Below the pieces are notes generated by a model. The model was not told where the DNA came from. It ran no database searches and saw nothing but the letters and a program-made list of their open reading frames with translations. DNA of 64,000 nt, from positions 13,789,950 through 13,853,949 of the forward strand of contig CAXIPT010000002.1 of NCBI GenBank assembly GCA_964030475.1, given 5' to 3'. Made by a program: the position numbers and the translations under genes. Positions 34,112 to 43,143 of the stretch are shown here, one piece after another. How positions within the stretch are numbered: the first letter of the stretch is position 1; each line of letters begins with the position of its first letter. This stretch comes from Tethya wilhelma (lineage: Eukaryota; Porifera; Demospongiae; Tethyida; Tethyidae).

Positions 34112-35013
34112 ATGATATCTTATTTGTGCTTAAAAGACTTGAAACTAGTCAGAAGACAATTCTATCCTCAATTACATAGCAGTCAACTTCACAGTTGCAA
34201 ACATCTAATTTGGATCTACACTTGGCTTTGAGTGAGGTAACCACAGATCGTGATGTTGAGGAGTGTCTAAGCATTCTCAGTGAGGGTGTGTATGATGACA
34301 TTAGAGGCTCTGAGATCATGTACAACAGTACACATGGTTCTGGAGGGTCAAGCTACAACACAAGTGGCCATGGATCTGACATCGGACTTGGCGCTGGCGG
34401 AGCAAGCTACAACAACAGTAGTGGAGCTAACATCGGATTTGGGGCTGGTGGTGGTGGAGCAAGCTACAACAGTGTCAACCCAATTGGATCACACATCGAG
34501 TTTGAAGCTGGTGCAGTTCACTTCAAAAATTTGAATGGATCAGACACTGTACTTGGGGCTGGTGGAGCAAACTTCCACAATACAAGTGGATCTGGTCTCA
34601 GATTTGTGCCTGTTGGATCAAACTTTAACAACTAACCTGGCATAGGATTTGGAAGTGGTGGAAGTGGATCCAGTAGAGACAAGTTTCGAACACCAAAAAG
34701 GACTCCGATTCATTTCATGCAATTTGGAGAACCCGGCACACCTAAACAAAAGAAGATCCAAAAAATTGTGTCACAGAAGAGATACCAGAATCCCAAATTT
34801 GCAGGCCGATTGACATTAGATCTTGCGATAATGTATTCCCTCAGTGGCAGCCATGGAAAACATGAGAAGTTAGATCCTAGTAAGCTGGAGGAAATAGAAC
34901 GCATCATCACTTTCATGTATGAACACAAAGTTTCTGATGTTGCTCAGCTATGGAAAGACTGTCGGGTATCTATCACAAAAAATGCCAATTTCTGCATGCT
35001 GAGTAGAACATAA
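34112..35013 (+). pseudogene. BEN-domain protein with Gly-rich repeats, copy B
   Basis: Same organisation as copy A. The coiled start has an in-frame TAG at the position where copy A has TAA. The glycine-repeat array is shorter, and the NPIGSHIEFEAGAVHF segment lost in copy A is kept. A TAA replaces a Gln codon near 34635. The BEN domain (FAGRLTLDLAI, LDPSKLEEIERIITF, LWKDCRVSIT) lacks about ten residues after DLAI, and its end is shifted by one base. Its inactivating changes are mostly different from those of copy A. Confidence 0.7.
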
Positions 35014-35182
35014 TACATACAATCATTGTATACCCTTCAAGGCTTTACTATAGTATTCATTTTATGTTGTACTCAACTTTAATTTGCCATGGTAAGCTGA
35101 GTACAAGGATGATCGAAACAATTTTCATGTTCATTTTGCTAAAATCATATATTACTGTCAAATTATACCTGTCATGCTTAAT

Positions 35183-35855
35183 TCGATATTTATCACTGGA
35201 TATTATTAATGTGTACAAAAAGTAGTGTTAGAGTGTGGGAAATAACTGCATGGCCATGCGCATGTTGGAATACCAAGGTCAAGTCAATTGTATATACAGT
35301 CATGCAGGAGTATATCAATACCCGTATATAAGCGTGTTTCATTACTATAATTGGAACAATCTGCTTATATACATGCCATGCATGGTGCGAGATTGAGTAT
35401 GCAAAATTTCCCAGTTTTTTTTTGTTAGAATGTATAAATATTATATTCTAATATAAATGTCAGGGTTCCCCCCAGGGTAACTTGATCAGGTAGTCCTGGG
35501 GGAAACGCAAAGCATTCTTGTGGTATTTATGCATTCTTTTTAATTTAAAGATTAACTACCGTCAATCTAAACTAAATTTAGCATATCTGCACTTATCTGA
35601 CAGAACCCTGCATGTAATAATTTATATTTGTTTGCCCATGAACCCCCCCCTCCTCCAACCCAATCAATTAGACAATTGGATAACTTTATAGTGTTCATAA
35701 AGCAAAAATAAACATTACATTGTAAACTTTTATATCTGTTTACATGTACATGTACTGTAACAATGTTGTGTACCTCGATCACCAATAACGTAGATATAAA
35801 AAATGAGCATGAATACTTGAAGCAGAGAATAATTGAAAATGTTAAAAGTGTATAG
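35183..35855. other. Spacer between BEN copy B and the Tc1 transposase
   Basis: AT-rich. A 103-codon minus ORF at 35567-35878 shows no family motif. It probably represents the 3' flank shared by the two convergent genes. Confidence 0.4.
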
Positions 35856-36868
35856 CTAATATCCACTTGCATCACCATTCATTTCGATTACCCTTGGAAT
35901 CACCTTATGAAGATGGTTAATATAACGACAACATTTTTCTTTATCCACACTGTTCCAGAATTCCAGGATCCCGCAGACCAGTTGTTGCTTGTTCTTTGGT
36001 TTGACTTCTCAGCAAAGGTATTCTTTAAGTTCGTGCCAAACATTTTCGATTGGATTCATGTCTGGAGAATCTGGTGGTGTAGGCCACCAATTGATTCGGG
36101 CACGTCGAAAAAACTCTCTTGCTTTTTTTGATGTGTGCTTTGGATCATTGTCTTGTTGAAACCTGTGTGAAGTAGGGAAGCTATTCTCAATGAAGGGCAG
36201 TAAATAATGTTCCAAAATATTTGTGTAGAATTCAGCATCCATTTTCCCTTCAAAAATGCACACCTGGGAAGCACCTCTTTTACTAATAGCAGCCGAGACA
36301 TGCACTTTCACAGGATGTTTCGCCCTTGGCTTTAAATGTGGCCTTTGTCCACGTTTTCGAAATGAATGTCATCGGTGACTTTTCAGTTGAATAGAAGTCT
36401 CATCACTCCAAATTACATCATCATAATTGTCTGATTCAGCCTGACATTTCAAAGCAAACTCTAGCTTCTTTTCTTTGTTCACGTTGCGAATAAGCTGGCA
36501 ATATCGAGAACCATGGAAGGTCCATCCTATTTGTCGCCTGCATCGTTTTATAGTTGAAAGGCTGAGCAATATGCGGCTTTTCTTCAGCACATCTTGTAGT
36601 TGAGTTGCAGTTGTTTCATCGTCAGCTTGCATTTTTGCTTCAATAATTTTCTTGACTTCTTCAGTGATCTTGCTTGGTCTACCAGAGCCTGGTTTTCTAG
36701 CAAAAGACTTAGCACGTTTGTAAGATAACATTAAGTGAGTGATAGTTGACGCGAAAAATGAAGATTATAGTCCTTCTTTAGCTTTCTCACAATTTCTGCT
36801 ATACTCAACTTGTTCTTAGCGTAGAGGGTGATAATATTCTTCTTCGTTGCAACGTCTAACTGAGGCAT
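35856..36868 (-). pseudogene. Tc1-type transposase (DD34E), nearly full length
   Basis: ATG at 36868 (MPQLDVATKKNIITLYAKNK) and final TAG at 35856 bracket about 337 codons, the usual Tc1 length. Order: N-terminal helix-turn-helix (LSIAEIVRKLKKDYN), then KPGSGRPSKITEEVKK with the GRPS linker, VIWSDETSIQ (first Asp), FQQDNDPKHTSKKAREFF (second Asp) and PDSPDMNPIENVWHELKEYL (Glu). Lesions are frameshifts near 36735 and 36365 and a TGA after KEYLC. It transcribes inward from the right Tc1-type end of the 17 kb interval. Confidence 0.85.
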
Positions 36869-36888
36869 CTTTCCCGCATGGATGTATA

Positions 36889-37563
36889 CTCAGGTAGGTT
36901 AAGGAACGCCTACAAAAAGTGGCCAAAATTAGTATTAATATTATGCGAAAAGTGAATATCTTTTGAGTTGTTATTTGTACTTCCATGAAAACATAGTGTG
37001 ATGCTAACCTTAAGATTTCAAGAAAATTTTGGTGGTAGCCATAGTCACATGACCTCTATTTTTTGCTGAATCAGCAAATTTTAAAAGTACGTCTAGAACT
37101 GTACAAAATTGACAGCTGCATGTTTTGGGACGAATTATATCAAAAAATGTAACAACTTCACATTTTCATATTGAAAAATTTTTGCTTCATTAAGAAGCAA
37201 AAGAGCAGTTTCTATTTAATGCACATCCATTTCAAGACTTATAACTGCTATAACTAGCAAAAATTTCTAAATATGAAAACGTGAAGATGTAGATTATGTT
37301 GACCAAATTTAGTGATATAAATATTGAAACTGAAAATCACTTCTTTGTTAGGGTAAAATGCATACTTTCCTGTGCATTTTTTATTTGCCGATTTAGCAGA
37401 AATAAAAAGTCATGTGACTAACATTATGGATTCAGTTTGCTAAAAGTATATTACTTAGGAACATTTCTTGTTTTTATGGCTATAGTAACTGTAGTAACAA
37501 AATTACGGCCTTTTTGCATAATTTTTCAGTTAATTAGAAATACCTTTCCTTAACCTACCTGAG
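36889..37563. mobile_element. MITE with CTCAGGTAGGTTAAGG ends
   Basis: CTCAGGTAGGTTAAGGAA and TTCCTTAACCTACCTGAG are perfect inverted repeats flanked by TA (36887-36888, 37564-37565). 675 bp and palindromic in its subterminal parts. It sits just upstream of the Tc1 transposase start, between the ORF and the element end. Confidence 0.8.
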
Positions 37564-38109
37564 TAGGTACAAGGTTGACTCTTTTATAGTAACTCATGCA
37601 TGGCCATTCCATTCAAAAATTAATTACTGCATGAACATTGTCTGAAGTTCTCCTCATTACTGGTGTAATACACATGAAGTGAAATGTACTTCATGTGTAA
37701 TACGTTATACACATATTTTATTTTCTACATTATGTATGTATTTCAGTGAAGTACACTGAAGTACATTGAAATTAGTGTTTATGCAGTGAAGTTCACTACA
37801 GCTGTAAGGAACTTCAGCAACTTTTTTTTGACCGGTACTGTACTTGGGTTAAGATCCTGTGTTTCAAATTAGCTGCAAAAGCTTCAATCTTCTAATTTTC
37901 CAATTAAAGCACTGTTTCTTGATGATGTCACAAACCGCATTGAAGCCACTTTAGCGTTTACACGCCACAAAATAACGGAGCCAAGTGCATTAATGCGCAT
38001 CCGTTTCAACCGAATTACCTGTACGTGTAAACGGGGCTTATATATATATCTTAGCAAAATTATAATTCACTCAATTGTGTAACATCTGTAGGAGCTAATT
38101 TATGTGTTT

Positions 38110-38508
38110 CATGTCATATATCTTGTGGCACGATGAAAAAAAAAAGGAATAAGGTTTGAAACTTATCTGCCACCCTTTCAGCTCTGGGCACTAATTCTGG
38201 CTGTCTTGAGCGTGCTACTTTAATAGGAGCTTGACAAAGGGTTTTTATGTTTTTAACCTGTGAAGCAATAGCAAGGAAGTATAATGTATACTTTGGCTGG
38301 ACCAAAAAAAGTGTAAATGTGTACCTGTAGAGACAGATGCCCGTGGTTCCCAACAAACGTCCCCCATAATATGCCTGTCTTTGGACATTAAATGATGAGA
38401 GTGCTTTGTCTAGAGAATACACAAACCGTCCCTCCTCATTTGTGAATCCCTCATGAGCAACAGACTCCAGTTGGCTTATCTCACTCTCCTTATGTAGGTT
38501 GAAGTTTG
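38110..38508 (-). pseudogene. Gene X exons with LDKALSSFNVQRQAYYGG motif
   Basis: The first exon segment ends at a donor CAG|GTACAC near 38322 and shows ESEISQLESVAHEGFTNEEG, then RFVYSLDKALSSFNVQRQAY; a one-base shift is needed after YYGG to read VGNHGHLSLQ. After a 61 bp intron an acceptor at 38260 opens VKNIKTLCQAPIKVARSRQP and LVPRAERVADKFQ. This precedes, in protein order, the exon at 18.5 kb on the same strand, with the whole Harbinger/Tc1 nest between them. Confidence 0.55.
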
Positions 38509-39366
38509 TATGTATTTGTTACTTGTGGCACAATTTGAGTGCATCAAAATTACTCCCTATCAAATGCAACGTTGCACCTGTTTCAAACCAAATTATCACC
38601 GTGGACCAAATTTTTACACGCTGTCTGCCCACAGGCCCTACTAGCAACTAATGCCCAGGCAGCACTGAATTGCACTGAATACTACTGAGTAGCAACTAGC
38701 TGTCATTAAACAACTAATCTAGCTAGCCGGTATGCTAGGCCATTCAGACGGTGATTAGCGCGCGCACTCACAACAACTCAGGATTACTGACATACACACA
38801 CTAATGAGTGAATGTGTTTACTGTCTCTTACATTAATTTTATTGCCCTCCTCTAAACCTCTTCTCTTTGCAGCCGAAGTATATTGAAGAGACTAGCAACT
38901 ATCGGTATCCAGCTGCCGCCCCAGCATGCAACAGTGCGCTCCATTTAAAATCAACGTTTGAATTTTTGTTTACAATCCATTGAGTTCAAGGAATAGAATT
39001 TTATATTGTGAACTTGTAGAGTTAAATTTTTACTTATGAATTCAATGAAGTACATATTTATAACAAGTTAACACCTTTCTAAGATAAACAAATGTTCGAT
39101 GTACCATAAACAATCGGATGAGTCCACCTTTGTAGCTCAGTAACTACTCGTTAGATCCTTGTGGACAGTTTGGACATAACCAAGTTGTATCATCGGATTT
39201 TGAAAGTTGTGTCATACCCACACATGAGGTATGCCACCACCGCCAACATTTGTCACATCCTATCCAAAGGTGAGCAAACTTTTTTCTGTACTCTTTGCCA
39301 CATTTTTCTCATCTTCGATGATCTTTGGAGCTTCCATGTAATATTGTATGCCAAAAGATCACTCAA
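38509..39366. other. Spacer without recognisable gene
   Basis: Intronic or intergenic. No motif-bearing ORF. Confidence 0.4.
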
Positions 39367-39459
39367 CTAGTATGATTTGCAGTTTTCTATATGAATTTCA
39401 TATGTAATTTTCATCAAAAAGGGCTTTATCTCACAGACGGTCAGCATATAGCTAGTACG

Positions 39460-40500
39460 TACCTCTGATTCTTTTGGTGGATGGGATTTCCCCTGCATCT
39501 GAGGTTTTGTCATGCTGTCTGACACCAACACAGATGTAAGTAATTCTATGGGTGGCTGCTCTTTTTGAGGGCTTTTAGCAGACTGGAGCCGTTTAAGAGG
39601 AGAGGTTGGCTGCTTCTTCTGAGGTAATTTAGGTGGGGTTGCCTGCTTCTTTGTCAGTACCTCCATTGGTGACTCATACTCACTGAATGGGGACTTGTCT
39701 CGTTTGCTGCTGCTACAAACTGTATATGCATTATAATGGACAAAGTATATTCTCTCACAACAGAAAACAATATACTAAAAACATTTACCTTCTAAGGGTG
39801 ACAGCAGACTCAACATTGACAGCAACTGCAATTTAATCATTTTGACCTTGTAAAGTAATGTATGCAAAATTAACAAGTGCTGTTTACACAAACCTTCATT
39901 ACAGGCTTTATCAAGATGCAAGGTGTGTCCCTTCTTTCCAGGAAGTTTAAGGTGCTGTTTAGTTGTCTGTTTAATAGAAGTTGCCTGCTTCTTTGTCAGT
40001 ACCTCCATTGGTGACTCAGACTCACAGGACAGGGACTTGTCTCGTTTGCTGCTCCTACTAACTGTATATGCATTGGACAAAAGTATTCTCTTAAATAGAA
40101 AATAATACGCTATATAAAACATAAATCCTTCCAAACTGGTGGAAGTATGCTCAAAAGTGACTGTAGACTCATCATTGACAGCAACTACAATTTTATCATT
40201 TTGACCTTGTCAAGTAATGTATGCATAATTATTAACAAGTGCTGCTTACATGAACCTTCATTACAGGCTTCATCATGATGCAAGGTGTGTCCCTTCTTTC
40301 CACAAAGTTTAGAAAGTGCCGTATACAAGGAGAAGTTGCCTGCTTTTTTGCCGATACTTCAGCTGGTGACTCAGACTCAGCATGATCCATACTCATCAGA
40401 AGAAAGTAATCCATACTGATCATCAGGCATAGTGAGGCTCTTATCCAAACTGACTAAGGGGTCAAGTTGATGATAAAGGGCAACGGGAGAATTGGGAGAC
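39460..40500 (-). CDS. Tandemly duplicated exons of an unknown Lys/Ser-rich protein
   Basis: Three related exons on minus: 39460-39721 (donor GTACGT, core SPMEVLTKKQATPPKLPQKK), about 39895-40067 (core CESESPMEVLTKKQATS, ends GKKGHTLHLDKACNEG with donor GTTTGT) and about 40256-40515 (core AESESPAEVSAKKQATS, ends after RRDTPCIMMKPVMK). Each follows a pyrimidine-AG acceptor. The protein is low complexity, basic and phosphorylatable, probably a disordered linker. The third exon needs one frameshift. They may be internal exons of gene X, since gene X pieces lie on both sides on the same strand. Confidence 0.45.
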
Positions 40501-40599
40501 GTTGCACCTTTTGTAACTGTACACAGATAAATATTACAATTATCCTGACCTTGCAGGTCAAGAGAATAAACACATATATAAGTAATGTTAAGGGTTTGC

Positions 40600-41109
40600 T
40601 TACACATACCTTCATCAGGGTGTGTTTTTTGCTTCTTCTTTCGACTAAGAGAGAAGTGCTGCTTGGTCTGCAGTACTCAATCTGTGAAGTAGACATCCCC
40701 TTCACAGCTCGGTTGCAAGTTTCTCAGTTTCTTCTTTCTCTGATTTAAGCCTCTCTCTCAAGTCAGGTAGCTTTTGTACAGCTTCAGAGAACAGAAAAAA
40801 TGAGGGAAGGGTGTCTGGTTGTTTGGAGTGCTTTGCTAACTCCAAGTCGAGTGAGTGTGCTTCTGCTCCCAAAAGAGTGAATAGGCGATAGAATATCCCC
40901 AAGCTGATATTGCAGGCCAGGTACTGATACCTATCAATACCATTCCAAGTAAGCATGTAGATAATTATGTGCAATTGGTACCTGATCAATAAGTATCACA
41001 AAGAAGGGATCGTGTAGCACATTTCTAAACTCCTTGACTTACCTCCTGCAGCTATGAATCGGGCATGATCACTTGCTTAGGTGCCCAGTGTCTGAGATGA
41101 CACCTTAAT
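40600..41109 (-). pseudogene. Gene X exons with ISLGIFYRLFTLLG motif
   Basis: The segment at about 41057-41109 reads ASDHARFIAAGG and ends in donor GTAAGTC, with one stop just before. The segment 40712-40965 has NISLGIFYRLFTLLGAEAH, then FSEAVQKLPDLRERLKSEKE, a helical stretch. A short exon near 40610-40700 (SQIEYCRPSSTSLLVERRSK) follows after another shift. The first segment joins in frame with 46391-46455 once the inserted element is subtracted. Confidence 0.55.
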
Positions 41110-41317
41110 AATGAAGGCCTCCGGTTAAAAAGGGCACTAAAACGTTTTCCGTATATTTTGAGAAAACGGGAGTTAAAAAGATTACTAAAATTTCTCTAAA
41201 TAAATGTATTTACGGTACAGAGTTCGAGTTTTTTTGGTCTGAAAACGTGGATCTAGCACGGTCGAGTAAAGGCCTTTTTATTGACCCGTCCTCCAGCAGT
41301 TAAACTACCCTTTTTGG

Positions 41318-42437
41318 ATGGAGTACCCTTGTGGAAAGTGCAAAAAGGAGGTCAGCGATGATGAGAATGCTGTCCAATGTGAAGGTCTGTGTCAATATTG
41401 GTACCATTGTTCATGTGTTGGTATGGACGACCATGAATATGATTGTCTGTCGTCATCTGATGAGAAGTGGGAGTGTTCCGCATGCAGGCGAAGTGATTTA
41501 CCCTCTCATAATAGCATTGACACCATTGATGTTTTCCATTTTGACTTTCAAAAGAACCTACCTACTCCCAAACTCAGCGTGGGGGAGCAGTTTTATGCAA
41601 GGCTTCTGTGGACGTACCTCTTTGGCATTTATTCTGCATCTACCAAGACTATGATAGCATACATGTGGCATGAACTGCTAGCAAAAAGAAAGGCTAATGA
41701 TGTTTGGTTCATTTTATCTTTAATACACGTCTAGGTAGAACGGGATCTAAGTGGTGCATTTTTTGGTCTGACAACTGCCCAGGACAAAATAAAAATAATG
41801 CAATGATCTGGTTTTTTCAGACTTGATTCGTCGGAACGTCTACACTAGAATCGACTTCAAGTTTCTTGTACCAGGGCACACGTATGGTCCAACCGATAGG
41901 CATTTTGCTGTTATCGAAAAGTATTGTTCAAAAGTGGAAAATGTTTTTACTCCACATCAGTGGTACAACCATGTTCGCAGAGCAATATTGTCTGTAGAAT
42001 CAGCAGTAGAGGTTGTTGAAATGGAACAAGATAATTTTAGAGATTATCGTACCCATCTCAAGAAGCGGTATGTAACACGAAACAAAGATATAGATAATCA
42101 GCCCCTAGATTTTGCCCATGCTACATGGTTTAACTTTGGCAAAGGTGAGAAACTAGTTGACGGGAAGTTAACACTATTTGATCACCCTAATGAAGTGTGG
42201 GTACGGCATACCTACGATCCTGCAGAGACTCCACAAAGAGTCTCGTTTGCCAAAAAGAGAGGTATCCAAGGTGGAATGGATTGTATTCCTCCACCTCTCT
42301 ATGAACGATATCCAATACCAATAAAGAAAGCGAAAGCAGACGATGTAAAATCTTTGGTTTCAAAGTATGTTCCTGCATCTCTTCAACTTTTTTACTCCGA
42401 GCTGCCTACTGTGGATGGAGATTCTGACAGTGATTAA
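41318..42437 (+). pseudogene. PHD finger fused to the C-terminal (catalytic) half of a transposase
   Basis: ORF 41318-41734 begins with a PHD finger: CGKC, AVQCEGLC, YWYHCSC and WECSAC give the Cys4-His-Cys3 pattern, a histone-tail reader. HFDFQKNLPTPKLSVGE and FYARLLWTYLFGIYSAS come directly after it. In the next frame WCIFWSDNCPGQNKNNAMIW appears, with the Asp of an RNase H-like fold. ORF 41823-42437 continues RNVYTRIDFKFLVPGHTYGP, TDRHFAVIEKYCSK and a basic, acidic-ended tail (VDGDSDSD). Two frameshifts, near 41695 and 41820, separate the pieces. Confidence 0.65.
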
Positions 42438-42655
42438 ATTATATTGTTCACAACTTTTTGTGTAGTTACACAGTCAGTGATTTGCCTTAGACAGCAATTA
42501 TATAAATTTGTCAATATCTGTTTATAATGAACTTCAAACAATTACAGTATACTGTGTATGTTTTACTTCATCTTTCTAGAACACAACAATTCTGTACAAT
42601 AATATTATAGTCATCAAATAATAATGTAAATCCAGCAATAGTTCGAAACACAATG

Positions 42656-43143
42656 TCATTTAACATGTGACTGTGAGGATGATTGTGCTGTATGGTTTTC
42701 CCAAGATTTCTGACACATTAGCTGGTCTTTCTTGAAAGCGTTGTAACCAGATTGAGCAAATTCTTTGTGAGTTTCAAGTTGTTCTTCTAGATCCATACTG
42801 CTTTCACCAGTACATCTTGCATCCTCTATTTTGGATTTAAGTGAGTCGCATGTGTCACACGTATCTGACCTGGGATAACCAAAATAAATGTTAAACTCTG
42901 TCACAAAGATATCATGGTAGAAGTGTTGTGTTACAACAGGTTTAGGTAGTGCTTGTTGTGGTTCATGAGCCAAGAGTCGTTTGTGATTCTCTTCCTGCTT
43001 TTTAATGAATTCAGGATCATGTTTCTCAAGAAAATCTTTATACAAACGAGCAATAGACAATTCTGGAGATAAATATACCCTATCAGAGTTACTGGAGCGT
43101 GAGTAATGGCTGCTTCGGGCTGGGAAGGAACGTATGTGCTCTC
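42656..43143 (-). pseudogene. N-terminal transposase half, distal part (after the hAT insertion)
   Basis: The frame reads HIRSFPARSSHYSRSSNSDR, VYLSPELSIARLYKDFLEKH, YFGYPRSDTCDTCDSLKSK and ends at a stop just after QSSSQSHVK. In the family I have in mind this Cys-rich DTC..CD block directly precedes the FDFQ segment that here lies on the opposite strand. It continues the N-terminal piece at 45594-46257 across the hAT element, with a one-base frame difference at the junction. Confidence 0.6.

Larger units (their letters stand above)
33194..35182 (+). repeat. Segmental duplication, copy B (BEN region)
   Basis: Counterpart of 21503-23590. It keeps the complete MITE at 33779-33979 and an intact TTAA where copy A is followed by the TTAA element. 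It has a (GT)n tract at 33611-33641. Confidence 0.88.
20586..37840. mobile_element. 17.3 kb interval with Tc1-type ends, holding BEN genes and a Tc1 transposase
   Basis: The left end is CAGTACCGGTCAAAA at 20586 and the right end its inverted copy finishing GACCGGTACTG at 37840. The match covers about 27 bp with one length difference in the A run, and TA flanks both (20584-20585 and 37841-37842). Both subterminal 200 bp are rich in repeated GAAGTTC/CACTTCA motifs, as in the long IR/DR-type ends of some Tc1 elements. Next to the right end lies a nearly full-length Tc1 transposase on minus, and next to the left end starts a BEN-domain gene on plus. Later insertions enlarge the interior: the TTAA element, several MITEs and foldback F. 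Whether the BEN genes are original cargo or arrived later is open. Confidence 0.65.
18601..38038. mobile_element. PIF/Harbinger element, interrupted by a 17 kb insertion
   Basis: Ends AGCCCTGTTTACACG (left) and CGTGTAAACGGGGCT (right) are near-perfect inverted repeats, with further shared TGCGCATT blocks inside. Its own sequence is 18601-20583 and 37843-38038, about 2.2 kb. It holds a Myb/SANT gene on plus and a DDE transposase on minus, the usual two-gene Harbinger set. Both flanks read TAT, compatible with a 3 bp target duplication but not provable in a TA run. Both genes are broken. Confidence 0.72.

Noticed and set aside
35461..35520. CCCCCCAGGGTAAC and CCTGGGGGAAACGC as a TIR pair
   Set aside because: The inverted match is short, with only about 20 bp between the arms and no target duplication.
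20586..37840. Possible giant virus-like transposon (Maverick/Polinton or Teratorn type)
   Set aside because: No DNA polymerase B, packaging ATPase, capsid, protease or retroviral-type integrase is visible in the interval; the genes are BEN proteins and transposases.
41331..41654. Overlapping plus ORF in the PHD region
   Set aside because: The 41318 frame carries the complete Cys/His pattern, so this one is a shadow.
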